Assembly (NCBI GenBank): GCA_965153455.1
Contig: OZ234494.1
Span: forward strand, 12,400,001-12,464,000
Direction: 5' to 3'
DNA from: Sphagnum compactum
Lineage: Eukaryota > Bryophyta > Sphagnopsida > Sphagnales
DNA: 64,000 nucleotides
The stretch's first letter is position 1; every line of letters starts with the position of its first letter. The translations under genes were made by a program, and so were the position numbers. The notes below the pieces were generated by a model. That model saw only the letters and a program-made list of their open reading frames with translations, was not told where the DNA came from and did no database searches. Below are positions 48,655 to 60,456 of the stretch, in pieces.

Positions 48655-48915
48655 GGCTACTTAGTTAGAATCTGAATTTGATTACTAATCAATTAATATT
48701 TGAATTAGTTACTAACTATATTAATGGCTATTTAATTTGAATTTGGATTATTTATTGGTTTTTCTTATTAGTGTTAGGTTTTTAATATTAATTACTAGTA
48801 AAAAATTCAAACTCTATAAATATCTTTTTCTTGTGCTTTTTATTCATTCAATAGAATACATCAAAATGCATGTATCTTTGAATTTTAATGTGTTCAAATT
48901 TCACACTAACAAAAA
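48655..48915 (+). repeat. AT-rich direct repeat, copy 2
   Basis: Diverged copy of 46915-47170 in the same orientation, about 1.74 kb downstream. The inner left end reads TATTAGTGT instead of TGTTAGTGT. The right end ACACTAACA is conserved. The sequence before it (48593-48653) is the intact relative of the site split by the insertion at 42 kb. Confidence 0.75.
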
Positions 48916-49179
48916 CATTATATCAAAATAAAAAGAAAAATTAACCATTACTAAAGAAGAAAGATAAAACATTTTCCTACATCTAAACGATCAATCCCAA
49001 AATACCAAGTTGGAAAACAAAGTGGGTTAGATCCTTCAAATCAAAATCAACTCAAAATTTATTTTAAAAATTAAATCAAATGAAACAAACATCACTTTCC
49101 ATTTATCAAAAAATTGCACAAAGTCATTTTGGCATTCGTTGTAAAAACCTTTTAAAAGATTATGTAATTTCATATACCC

Positions 49180-49290
49180 ACTAGTGGACCATCTCTTAGA
49201 AACCTATTATGATTCAATTGTCCATGAACCACAATTTAGTTACCAAGGTTCCACCTTCGTATCTTATCCTATAAACCAATATTGTTGGTC
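49180..49290 (+). repeat. family A, decayed 5' fragment
   Basis: Carries GGACCATCT, AGAAACCTATTATGATTCAATTG, CCATGAACCACAATTTAGTT and GGTTCCACC, matching the 5' landmarks of family A copies at 10.4 and 33.1 kb with mostly C-to-T and G-to-A type differences. Confidence 0.6.
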
Positions 49291-50058
49291 AATTCTTACT
49301 TATTTTCAATATCCAACATGGAGATTATGTGTGAAATATAAAAATTCCCTTACACATAACTTAGGTTTCAAATAAACTGGGTTTTTCCAATGCTTGGAAC
49401 ACACCAAGTATCAGTTTGCTTTATGTGCAATCAATTTGGTTGTTAATAAATTTATTTTCTTGCCTATTATGCATAAGGGTTGATTTTTGCAATAACTTGT
49501 TTGAAAACTACCCAATATAATGTTTAGGTAGGTTTTTAGCAAAAAATTATACCATGTAAGTTTTATTTTCATTCCATGTGCAAATTGATCTAGGCCAATT
49601 GATTCACAAAGGATAGGTTGTCAACATTTCCCATTGTTCATGACCCACAAGCCTAGTTGTTAGACATGGAATTAAACCACTAGTAACAATTTCATATACA
49701 TGCACTAGTTAATGTACAAGCTTTATTGTATTTTCTCCTTGAAAAGCATTTCCAAATATCATTTCTATTGCCTATTTGTGTTCATAATTAATACCAATTC
49801 ACATAGTTTACTCATTATTTATATAAAAAAATTACCCATTTTTATGTGTAGTACCTTGGGTAGGAATTATATAAGTTTTTACAAAAAATACTTTCTTGAA
49901 TTTGTTTAAATGGGATCAGTACTATGATTTATCCAATCCTATTTACTTCCTTGTGTCAAGCTTAGTTATTTAATTTCAACATTGAGATTTGGTATGAATG
50001 AATTATCACATTTGGACATAGAAGATCACCTATGGGACTATTCACCTTCATGCATTGG
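49291..50058. other. AT-rich noncoding DNA
   Basis: No gene or named element is seen. Short open frames such as 49712-49909 have the composition of AT-rich chance frames. Confidence 0.4.
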
Positions 50059-50276
50059 ACTAGGTTTGAAAACAACTTGTGAAGCGATTGGAAGGTCATT
50101 GTTCTTGTTTTTGGGAAATTGTAGATCAGACAAAATCCATACATGTTAAGAATACATAACTTATCAAACTAGGTTTGAAGACAATTAATCAAACAATTGG
50201 AAGATCATTGCTTTTGTTTTTGGGTTACCACATATCAAACAAAATCTATACATATTACAAATACATAACTTACTAT
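50059..50276 (+). repeat. tandem duplication, unit about 109 bp
   Basis: Two adjacent units both start ACTAGGTTTGAA.ACAA, share GATTGGAAG.TCATTG.T and TTGTTTTTGGG, and end AATACATAACTTA. They are clearly diverged, so the duplication is old. Confidence 0.75.
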
Positions 50277-50960
50277 ATAAATGGATGTCAAGGACGAATT
50301 AAATATTACAAAGGGGTTAAATGTTAAAGGGTGATATGTAGATTGCCTTTAGAACAACAATAAATAATGATATATAATATGTTGATAAGATGTAGATAAT
50401 GATATGTATTTTAAATGGAAGACTTCAACATTCACAATCCCTAATGTTTCAAATTAAAAAAATTCACATCTATTGATAAGACATAGAATAAGTACCTTAA
50501 GATATCCACACATTGGTTTTCAACCTAAGTTATAAATTGAATGCAAAGTTTATAATCTTTAGAAGAGTCTTTGAAAAATTCCTACCATGGGCAAAAAGAA
50601 ATCCTTACTAATTAGGATTTCCTTTTATCAAAGTATTTATAGATGAAAACACACAATGAAGTGCTATGATTAAAACTTGAAACCTTTTGTTGGAAGCATT
50701 GTATTAGGGCCTTTCAAGGTTTTTAATTTTAATTTTTAACATCTCGAAGTCTTGAGTACACATTACATTGAGGACATTCATGGACAATTTTTGTATAAAT
50801 TGTTAATGTGCATGGAATGGCACATCAACATTGTGCATAATTTGAATAGTTGCAAAACATATTACACTATTACCATTTACCATAAAAGAAGTTCAATGGT
50901 AAAAGGCCTTATTGTCAAGGGCCCGAAATTTCCAATTTAGTTTCAATTGCAATGATAAGA
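50277..50960. other. AT-rich noncoding DNA
   Basis: Nothing recognised. It separates a tandem duplication from the decayed LTR-like element. Confidence 0.4.
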
Positions 50961-50964
50961 AATG

Positions 50965-51910
50965 ATGCCCCTTGGGCTTGTTGGTATGAGGGGTCATGGG
51001 TACTTTGTTGATTCTCAAAGTTGTAACATAATGCAAACCAAGGCATGTTCCTTAGCTTCACACACTTGGGGGTAAGAGGGGCTTGTGGGAGTTTTAGGAT
51101 GGGATTAAGACAAAGGTGTTAATGCAATATCATGAACAAATTAAACTTACACAAATCAAACAATAAATTGGTTAACATAAGTGGGAGTTAAATGGTGTTA
51201 GAACTTGTCAAGGGTAACCCAAACTCATTTGACTCACACAACTTGGATTTTTGGGAGGAAACACCATTTTCTTGCTTATACTATAATTTATGATTAGTAG
51301 TGAGGACTACATTCAAATGGCAAAAAAATTTAAGACTCCCAAATGGGAGTCCCAAAAATTGTTAAATTATGAGTCTCACAACTTTGTGAGCTCATAGCTC
51401 CTGCATATTAGTTCCAATTGAAAAAAGTTTAAGGGAAAATTGTTTGAAGAGATCTTTTCGATGTCATATCATATGCTTAATTTGGAGGCCATTTGACCCT
51501 TGTTTCACAAATTCTAGTGGTTAAACATTTTACCCTTGTTGTCAATTTGACTCCCAACCATGCTTTTGGCCATAACTCTTAATTCACAACTCCAAATGGA
51601 GAATGCAAACTCACTTTTGATATTTAAGCTTTAAGAAATTTTAGTGGTTTGGGAGCCCAATTTGAACCACATTTTTATTGACTACATTTTTGTCCCTTGA
51701 GGATTCCGGACTTTTGTGGGACTATAACTCCCTAGGTGTTTTCATTTGGAAATGTTCAAAGGATTCATTTCCTTGCACTCTTCCACTCTTGCGAGAGTGT
51801 TTGAGTCCTAGGACATTTTCCCTGTCTCCATTTTGTCTTGTGCCTAACCTCAATTACAAACCAAAGGCTAGTGTTGCAACAAAAAATCCCATGCAACATA
51901 TGTTTCTAGG
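50965..51910 (+). repeat. decayed copy of the 16-kb LTR-like element
   Basis: Collinear with 16031-16880 and on the same strand. Shared landmarks are CCTTGG…, AAGGCA.G.TCC, TGGTGTT.G.ACTTG, CATTCAAATGGCA/CATCCAAATGGCA, ACTCCCAAATGGGAGTCCCAAAA, GAGATCTTTTC.A.G.CAT, TTTGACTCCC, TTTGGCCATAACTC and CAACTCCAAATG. Positions that are CG in the 16-kb copy are mostly TG or CA here, the expected trace of methylated-cytosine decay. Confidence 0.7.
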
Positions 51911-52539
51911 TTTATGATGCTAGAAATTGCAAGCTTTCAAATTAAATTGGTGTAAATGGTGTTGAAATTGAAACACACCTTGGTTTTAAAATGTCAAGTA
52001 ATCCCATTGCCATATTATCGTGAACATCATGGGGTGCAATCACAATATTAAGAATCACAACAATTGTAATCAATGTTAGGTTTTTCATGTTTTAAATTGG
52101 TAATTTTATTTAGAGTTCAAATTTTTGGATTTACTTATATAATAAAATTCATAATATATCATGAAAACATGTGAAAAAAATAAAAATAAATTTAATGAAT
52201 TAAAAATATGAAAACATATTTATAAAACATTATAGCTAATGTTGTTAGATAATAAAAGGACTTGTAAAATGACTTGAAAAAGTTTGATTTTTTTTGGAAA
52301 TAATTCAATTTAAAATATTAAATCAAAAAATTCCAAGAATAAGAATCACCAAGGAAACAACTATGGTGTTTTTAAAAATTGTGTTTGCACCCCCCTCATC
52401 ATAAATTTCTATAAATTGTTAATGTGCATTAGTTTAAAATTCTACTATTTGAACTTTCAAGTTTGTAAAATATAGGTTCAGAATTTTTAAAACTTCCCCA
52501 ATATGAACTTCAACACACCTATGAACATGTACATTAAAG
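51911..52539. other. AT-rich noncoding DNA
   Basis: A/T-rich sequence without open frames of note, between the decayed LTR-like copy and the tandem array. Confidence 0.4.
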
Positions 52540-53310
52540 AATTTCAAAATGGGCAATTTCATAGTTTGGGTTGATTAGGAGTAGAATCAAAATGGAGGAC
52601 AACTCTTTTTGAAAATCCAATCACCTTGAAGTACCTTGGGTGCTTTTGTTAAACCTCAAAAATCAACATTACAAGCCAAGCATACAAATGAATAACCTTT
52701 GATATCCATATTTTTGAATTGGTTTGATTGACATAAAAATTGGTGTGAGGGTATAACTCCTTATGAAAATTCAACCACTAGACGCACTTTGGGTGCTTTA
52801 AGTTCAAAACTCAAAAGGCGGTTCACTTCAACAACTCAAATGAACAACTTTTACTATTCAAATTTTTGAAATTTTGGGGTTGATTGGGAATGAATTAGAA
52901 TGGGGCATAACTTTTTGTGAAAATTCAAACCACTTGAAGTATCTTGGGTGCTTTGACCTCAAACTTGAAAATTCAATAATACCTCAAGCATACAAATCAT
53001 AACCTTTGTTATTTGGGTTTTTAAAATTGGATTGATTGGGAACAAAATCAAAGTGGGGGCATAGGTACTACTAAAACCTCAACAACCTATATCTTAAAAA
53101 AATTGAATGCTTTAACTTAAAACTTCAAAACACCAACAACTTAGAACCATCTTTTAAGCATACAAACAAATAAGATATGCAATATGGGTTTCAAAACCTA
53201 AGTTGATTTGAAAGCCAATCACATTTGGGGTTATAATTTAATTCATACCTCAACTCCTCCCAATTACTTTGAACATTTCATCTCTTGAAATTTGGGTCCT
53301 AAATACCTTA
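52540..53310 (+). repeat. degenerate tandem repeat, unit about 150-170 bp, five copies
   Basis: Units are recognised by TTGATT..GA…AAT.AAA.TGG.G..ATAACT…AAAATTCAA.CAC.TGAAGTA.CTTGGGTGCTTT.A…CTCAAA and by AAGCATACAAAT…AACCTTT. TTGATT landmarks fall at about 52567, 52728, 52877, 53030 and 53200. The array is strongly diverged. It could be an old satellite fragment or the internal repeat of a retroelement. Confidence 0.7.
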
Positions 53311-54159
53311 AGCAAGTAAATAAAGAAGAAATTCACATTTGTTGATAATTGGATTTGATTACAAAAGGTTTAGGGCATGAACACAATCACATGCAATTCA
53401 AAAATTTAATTAGGAATTGAAGCTCATAAATTGAATGAAGGCATGCAAATCAAACAAGGAAAAATAACAACCACATTTAAAACAATAGAATGGGATCCCC
53501 ACTTGCTTATAAATATCTATTATTGTGAATTTGTGTTCAAACCAAGGCGCCCCTAGTTGCTACCATCTACAACTCCAAATCCTTTCTCCTAAAAATTGAA
53601 GCCAAATTATCTTGAAAAACTCACAATCAAGCCAAAACTAACAACTCACATTTGAGTCAAATTGCAACTACATTATATTTCAATAAAATTTAACTTCAAC
53701 TAGTAGCCATTCATGACAAAGACCTCTTGAAAGATCTTCCTAATTAAAAAACCATCAAAAGGAAACAAACAATGACATTTTATTGAAATTGACTACAAAA
53801 GGTCTAGGGTTCATGATTGAAAACAAAAAAACCTACATGAATAAAAATATTTGGGAATAAGGGGATGATTAGAACCTACCTACATGAATTGCAAATGTAC
53901 CAAACAAATATAAGTAGGATATTTTGTTTTGTCAAAATAATACCTTGCAAATAAGGTATTGTTGGCTATTTAAAAAGTTATACTAGGATAGGTAGGTTTT
54001 TAATTGTATAGTAATTTAGTTTTTGAACTAGTAGGAAGGGTATTTCATACTTTGACTAGATTTGGGTTAATAACAAATAATGTCAATAACCACTAATGAA
54101 CATTGTTATAAACTTTCTTCTTTTCACCTCACATGATGTGAATGGGTAATTATCATAGA
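53311..54159. other. AT-rich noncoding DNA
   Basis: No gene or clear repeat structure is seen. Confidence 0.4.
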
Positions 54160-54350
54160 TACATAAGTAACAAATGCGAATGCTTACTATTTAAACTTAT
54201 CGATGATTACTAGGTGTGTAAATATACTGGATGGTTAGTACATAGTTAACCATCATAATTAGTTTTGAGATGGAAATCCACAAAAAAATGATTCTTGTCC
54301 ATATATCATCCATCTTACATCTTGTGCCCATGAGTCCTAGTTCCCTTTGA
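54160..54350 (+). repeat. family A, decayed 3' fragment
   Basis: Contains ACTAGGT, the inverted pair GGTTAGTACATAGTTAACC (54233-54251), GAAATCCACAAAAAAATGATTCTTGTCCA, ATCATCCATC and TTGTGCCCATGAGTCCTAGTTC, which follow the order of the 3' half of family A. Confidence 0.6.
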
Positions 54351-55679
54351 CCTTTCCGAACCTTTGTAACCATGAAAAAACAAGTGATTTTTTCAAGAGA
54401 AGCTTTATTCAAATTTGATGTTTTTATTATATCCAAGAAGGAAATATAAATGTAAATGTATTGTATATCACCTTTGTAGCTTGGACATTAATTATATAAT
54501 TTGTAAAAATGTTGAAAAAACAAAAATGTGAAAGAATATAAAGATTATTTGGGAATATTCAATAATATTCCACTTGTTGAAATGAAATTGTGAAAATTAA
54601 ATGTTTATTCAACATATATGTGTTGGAGTTGCCAAGATATTGTGGTATATGGTTTTGAACTTAAACTAAATGGTTGGGATTTTGTTCTTGAATATGTAGC
54701 TTGATTTAAATGAGATTTTTCTTTTGCTAGCATGCAAAAACATTATCAACCCACCTTTTGAAGTCCAGAAATTAGGTCACAAAAAGTTGAGGGGGAAGGT
54801 AGGATTAACTAATGAACAATTTTTTTAAAATGTGGTAATTTAAATTCAATTTTATCTAACATTTGTTCAAGAGGTGTAACATTTTAATTGACACTTGCAT
54901 TATCCAATTCGCTACCCCTATGCTTGCAAAATGACATGTCACAATGCCTTTGTGAGACAATGCAAAAAACTTTTGAGGAAGAAAGTAATACTAACTAGCA
55001 AAACAATTTTTGAAAATTGTGACAATTTAAATATAATGAGGCAATTTGAGGAAACATTATTCGAAAGGTGAAACACCTGAATAGACTTTTGCTTTAATTC
55101 CTCACCCACTATACATGCTCAAAGTTAGTTCCAAGAATGCCTATGTGGGACATAGCGAACTAAGGCAATTGATTCTACATGGTGTGTTGATGGGTGTTGG
55201 TTCACTTTTGCCCTTTCAAACCTTCATAACTATGAGGAAACCTTGTTCTTTTGACAATTGATTTACATTATGTATACCTAATAAGAGTCAAGACATTTGG
55301 AGAAAGATATTAGTGTTCAAATGAAGGCAAGTTTATTATTTGATGTAATTTACACCCATAGTAAGGAGGGTATATGGTACTTCATTTCAATGAAGGTTAT
55401 TATGTTTTTATAGAGTTCTAGCTATTCAAGAGTTTATTTAACCACTAATTTTGTATTATTTTGTTTGATCTCATCTATTGGTCTTTTTCTTTATTATGAG
55501 TAAGGCACTTGACACCGGTGCCAATCACTATAGCCAACCAATAAAGACCAATCATTTTATTATGTCTTCACAATTTGTGCCCCTACCTTTAGCCAAGGCC
55601 AAAATAGGCAATCAACACAATTGGGAATATAAATTTGTTCAACCAATGAGTAATTGCAATTTGCACCCATAGATCCAAT
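54351..55679. other. AT-rich noncoding DNA
   Basis: No gene is seen. A short echo of the family A end (GATGGGTGTTGGTTCACTTTTGCC) lies near 55190. Short frames such as 55478-55672 carry no family signal. Confidence 0.4.
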
Positions 55680-55950
55680 TTTTTTCCTTTTGGGGGGGGT
55701 GGATTTTTTGTTGTTCCCGATGTGTTCCCACTAAATTCTCACTATGTTACCATCAAATTCTCGATAGGTTTCCAACATGGTCCTCAAGTCCCAATAGCAC
55801 CTCAGTTTCATTTCATATGGTTTGCCCAAAGTTCAATTCTCCTAAATATAAACTGAAAAGGTGGGGCATAGGGAGCGCATTTTGAGGAGTGCCCAATGTT
55901 TCCAAAAAAAATTGGTGATGGGCCAATCAATAACTCCTTTTAAAAAAAAA
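55680..55950 (+). repeat. dispersed repeat with GTTCCC motifs (partner at 4.8-5.06 kb)
   Basis: Contains a G-run, a T-run, GTTCCCGATGTGTTCCC, GGTTTCCAACATGG and CCCAATAGCACCTC in the same order as the reverse complement of 4800-5062. It is more mutated, with no coding capacity. Confidence 0.5.
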
Positions 55951-56228
55951 GAAAAAATTAGTGTGAGTGCATCCATGAACTAATCTATCTATGAAGCAAG
56001 GTAGTTTGTTTTGTTTGTCATGCTGAGATCTCCCAAACCAAGGAGCTTCATGCTGCACTCATGGTACCGTTGGAAAGCTCTTGAAGAGTAGTAGTAGTAG
56101 TAGGGGTGCACCCACTTGGTTTGAAACTGTTTGGAGCTATGGTGTGGAAGCTATTGATTATTGAACCATTTTCCTCATGAAAAACTAAATGAAATCAAAA
56201 CTGAAAAACATATTGGAATTTGGGGGTT

Positions 56229-56248
56229 GGGGGGGGGGGGGGGGGGGG
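56229..56248 (+). repeat. G20 homopolymer
   Basis: Twenty consecutive guanines preceded by TTTGGGGGTT. It is capable of forming a G-quadruplex and lies about 300 bases upstream of the endonuclease V start codon. Confidence 0.8.
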
Positions 56249-56449
56249 TGCATTCTTCGAAAGCCGTTGGAGAGTCAGATTTAACAAACTTATTTCACAA
56301 ATTTTTTCAGAGCCAAGGAGTGGAAGATATTGATTTTCAAGTTTGGATTTTGTTGGTGGGAAATTCAAACAAATTGCAAAAATTGGGTTCGGAAGGAAAA
56401 AAATGAGTTAAGCCCTTAAATGTGTTCACACTTGGGCAAACGGCACAGA

Positions 56450-56486
56450 CTAAACCCTAAACGTCAGACAGGCCCAATATGATGGG
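56450..56486 (+). promoter_or_regulatory. telo-box and Site II motifs upstream of endonuclease V
   Basis: AAACCCTAAA (a telo-box) is followed by GGCCCA (56471-56476) and TGGGCT (about 56483-56488), both Site II-type elements, within 40 bases and 60-95 bases before the ATG. Paired telo-box and Site II elements are known from promoters of plant genes active in dividing cells. That they act here is inference. Confidence 0.5.
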
Positions 56487-56543
56487 CTCCTTTTCAGATG
56501 TCTCCGAATTGCCGCAATTCCAATTTGTCACGGGAGGGATTCA

Positions 56544-59137
56544 ATGGCGGAAAGCTCTGAAATTGGAGGAAGCATGCATGTCGAAGATGGGAGCTCGGCT
56601 CTAAAAGAAGAATGGATTACGTAAGTTTTTGTGTGATCTTTTTATGTGTTGTTGCCGCCGTTTGGAATTTGTTGCATAGGGAATCGAAGGTCGAGAGAGA
56701 GAGAGCTTTTGAATCTGATCGAAGCTCTTGTTGTTGTTGTTGTTGTGTTACAGAGAGCAAGAGCTTTTGAAAAGAAGATTGATGCTTACAGATGATTTTT
56801 CGTGGAAGCTTATTACAACGTCCTCCAACGATGAAGACTCGGTTGCTGTGAATTCCAGTGGCATTTTGGGTCAGAGTAAGCTTCGGTATGTTGGTGGAGT
56901 GGACTTGAGTTTCTCAAAACTGGATGAATCTATCGCTTGTGCAGCTCTTGTTGTCATGGACTTGGAGATCATGCAAGTTGTTTATGAAGATTTTGACACA
57001 GTGAAGCTTACCATGCCCTACATTGCTGGTTTTCTCGCCTTCCGCGAGGTTCTCTCTCTCTCTTTGCTGCACATCACATTTTGGATGCAATTTGTTCTCT
57101 CTCTCTCTCTTCACTGTAGATCACATTTTTAATGCAATTTGTTCTCTGTCTCTTCACTGCACATCACATTTTAAATGCAATTTGTTCTCTGTCTCTTCTT
57201 TGGAAATCACAGTTTGAATGCAATTTGTTCTTTCTCTCTCTCTCTCTTCACTGCATATCACATTTCGAATGCAAATTGTTCTCTATCTCTTTTTTGGAAA
57301 TCACAGTTTGAATGCAATTTGTTCTCTCTCTCTCTCACTCACTCTCTCTCTCTCTCCACAGCACATCACACTTTGAATGCAATTTGTCCTCTCTGTCTCT
57401 TCACTGCACATCATATTTTGAATGCTATTTTGGTTTAGAGTTTTTGCATGGACTCATTCAATTTTTCTTGTTGGAAGCAGACTCCAGTGCTCCTTGGACT
57501 TCTGCAAAAGATGGCTCTCAAGGAGCCTGCTTTATATCCACAAGTACTTCTCCATCTGTAGGTAGCTTGTCAAGGTTGGAGCTGAGGATACTGTGTTCAG
57601 GAGTGACTATGAGAGTGTCATTTTCTGTCTTGGGAGATTGCACATACCAATGTTGAACTACATCGATTTCTTGTTCTTTCTCATTTGGTTGGTCTTTTAT
57701 ATATGCGCATCTGGAAGTTGCATTTCGAAGCTTTGATTTGATGTTGAGTGAGGTTCTGGATGCAGTTATTGATGGTTGATGGGAATGGCATTCTTCACCC
57801 GAGAGGTCCGCTTTATTCATTTGGAATTGCTATTTCACTTCTCAATTTCTTGCCAGTAGCAGTTCAGTTACTCTGTTTCTGTAGACTATGCTTCATTTCT
57901 TACAAGAAATGTTTTCGAGTGTGATGCTTTTTGGAGTTCATCGTTCATTGTAAAACCATCAATTGTAATGGAGAATGCTCAGATAATCATTATGTAGAAA
58001 TGTTGCAATCACACATGATCTTTTAATTGTGGCCTTAGTCACCCGACTTGATGCTCTCCAGTCATGTCTGGATTGTGATGCAGTTTGCTTGAACATAATA
58101 TCTACAAGCTCCATAACCAATTTGTCAGTCCCTTCACTACCAGGATTGTTTTCATCCCTAAGACAATTGTCAGAGGTATAAAGATCTGTTCTTCAACCAA
58201 GAGTTTGTTGTCTTGCAGGTTTTGGACTGGCCAGCCACCTGGGAGTCTTGGCAGACATTCCCACCATTGGAGTTGGGAAGAATGTACATCATGCAATCTC
58301 TTTTGTCTCTGAAATTCTATTGCTCTATATCTCTACTTATTGCAACCCAGAGCATATTCCATGTACTATCATTGCAATCAATTTTTTGGTTCCATCTTAG
58401 CAGGAAATAGGCTGTTAAGTAACAATTGCATTGTCAGTTTATGTGATACAGCTGCACCATGTTGATGGGTTAACAAACCTGGAAGTTAGGAATGTTGTTG
58501 CAAAGAGCAACCTGCAAGCTGGTGATGTAGTGCCCCTGATTGGAAGCACTGGTCAAGTCTGGGGTGCTGTAAGTTATCTCCCAGAATCTCATCATGATTA
58601 CAGACTGAGTTTCTCTTTTGAAAGTTTTGCTCTTAAACTTTGCTCATATTCTGAGCATGTCATATGAATTGCTGTGACAAACACAGTGTTTAATCTTGAG
58701 ATTTTGTTGCCTCATGCAGCTCATTGCACATTGCCTATTGCTACCATCCAAAGTCCTGTTTTGACACACAATCTAAATTCAAATGCTTGATTTCAGGCCC
58801 TCCGTAGTCATGAAGGATGTCAGAAGCCTATTTTCATCTCCATTGGGCATCGAATCTCACTTGACACAGCTGTTGCGGTTGTTCGCTGCTGCTGCTTGCA
58901 TCGTGTACCTGAACCTGTTCGACAGGTTTTCTCTCTTTCTCTCAACTGCAGTGATAAGTGGCCACATTGAAGAAATCACCCTTGTGCTTTATGATCTATC
59001 CATTGTCATGAGGGTCTGGGATGTAGCCAGTAACATCTCAAAAGACACTTTCCTCTTATTGTAACACAGAACCTATGGGTTGGTTGAAGCAGGCAGACTT
59101 AAGATCCAGGGATCGACTTCGCTTAAGGATTCCATAG
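56544..59137 (+). CDS. ENDOV: endonuclease V
   Basis: Endonuclease V cuts at the second phosphodiester bond 3' of inosine. Bacterial enzymes act on deaminated DNA, while animal enzymes mainly cut inosine-containing RNA. Eight exons (56544-56620, 56754-57048, 57481-57543, 57766-57805, 58219-58283, 58452-58568, 58797-58925, 59093-59137) join in frame to 276 aa, close to the family length. Motifs: D76 in GGVDLSF, the PYIAGFLAFRE wedge and catalytic E124, D150 in MVDGNGILHPRGFG, then IPTIGVGKN, LHHVDGL, TGQVWGA and GHRISLD. The likely metal ligands D76, E124 and D150 are all present. There is no signal peptide, so cytosolic or nuclear action is likely. Intron 2 is a minisatellite that begins at the donor site. 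The short Arg-rich end (RSRDRLRLRIP) is in the last exon. It appears intact. Confidence 0.95.
57049..57470 (+). repeat. minisatellite filling endonuclease V intron 2
   Basis: About eight units of 40-60 bases, each (CT)n followed by CTTCACTGCACATCACATTTT (type A) or CTTTGGAAATCACAGTTTG (type B), then AATGCAATTTGTTCTC. The order is A A A B A B A A, so an A-B pair is itself repeated. The donor GTTCTCTCTC is the same string that ends each unit. Polypyrimidine tracts followed by GTAG or ACAG (near 57117 and 57360) look like weak extra acceptors. Confidence 0.85.
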
Positions 59138-60456
59138 CAGCAAGCACATCCACTGGACATCAAATCTTCAACAAAAGCCAAGTCACATGCAACCTCAATT
59201 CTTCAAATCTGTCTTCTTGTATAAATGCAGGGGGGAAAAATCATGTACCAATTATGCTTTAAACCTTGATTTTAACCCTAGATCACACGAACCTAAAGAA
59301 CTGTGAAACCTGAATACAGGCCCTAGGAAATCTCTCAGCAACAATCAATTGGAATGAGTCTACTCACCCAGATGCTATTAAAGATGCTCTTTATCAGATT
59401 GATACATCTTCCAAATGTAAATAGTGTTGCTAGCTAGAGCAGTTTGAGAGAGATCTCAATCATGTACATAATTTGTACCTTCCTACAAACTCCAGAATTG
59501 ATCCTAGCAATGTTCTTCAAGTGGGTGTTTTTCATGTACACATTTTCCACCTTGAAATGGAGTGGAGATCCTGGAGGATTGTTGGCTTCCACACTGTAAG
59601 ATCAGTTCCTGCATGTCTTGCGGGCTTGAGCTCAAGGATCATGACCAAGGAGTAACTCAGTAGTTGGCACTGGATCCTACTTTCCAGATAGTTGCATTGT
59701 TTTGTAAGTGTTGCTCCACATGGATATCTGTAACATATGTGATGGATCTTGTGAAGCTTCATCATTCCCAGTGAGAATTAAGCTGTAAGCCTGTTTAGAG
59801 ACAGATTCACAATTTTGCAATGAAGACTTCTTGTAATCCCAGATTTGATTGATGATATGTGATCCAACTGCTTGGACTGTGCAACAACTTGTATTGCAAT
59901 AGCTGCAACTATGTTTAGATGATGGAATCAGAATTCCAAAGATTTAAACCAACATCTGCGAGAACTTGTATTTGCACCAAAATTGATCTACCTTGCAATG
60001 AGGCATTTTCAAGAGTGGGAGCAAGAGCATGTGCTGGCGGGCTTGATGTTTTTTGTCAACCGACATTCTCATCAGCTTGAAAGTTCTTCTGTCGTGCAAT
60101 GCAAGAAGACAATGCAAAGCCAGGTGATGTTGCTAATTTTGTTGAATGCTGGGGGCTTTCAGCACAGGGATGTAAATGCTCTTAAAACTCAAAGCTACCT
60201 ACTGAGAAGAACAAGTTCTGAGCAGACACTGAGTCTGAGAGGGTCGGATCTGACACCACATACATCTTACAGTACGCATTTCTCGAGATTGGATGCGGTC
60301 AGACATCAATCCTCAAGGGACTTGGATCCTTAGTATTGATTCCTGATATTGGAATATGCATTTGGATCATGATATACTTTTGGGTTTGGCTGAAAGCAAG
60401 GTTAAGGGTAGAAAGCAGGCAAACATCATCGTTTTCAGAGAAGAATTGGTGTGAGC
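59138..60456. other. spacer between endonuclease V and the P-type ATPase
   Basis: About 1.3 kb. An open frame at 59983-60333 (116 aa; QEWEQEH, NRHSHQLE) has ordinary amino-acid composition but no recognised family. It could be chance, 5' UTR, or an upstream exon. The rest should hold the 3' UTR of endonuclease V and the promoter of the ATPase. Confidence 0.35.

Noticed and set aside
46915-48915. Calling the AT-rich pair a complete LTR retrotransposon
   Set aside because: No primer-binding site, polypurine tract, coding remnant or target-site duplication was found, and shared sequence extends past the TG…CA-like ends.
59983-60333. 116-aa open frame between endonuclease V and the ATPase
   Set aside because: Amino-acid make-up is normal, but I recognise no family and see no matching exon partners. 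Listed only within the spacer.
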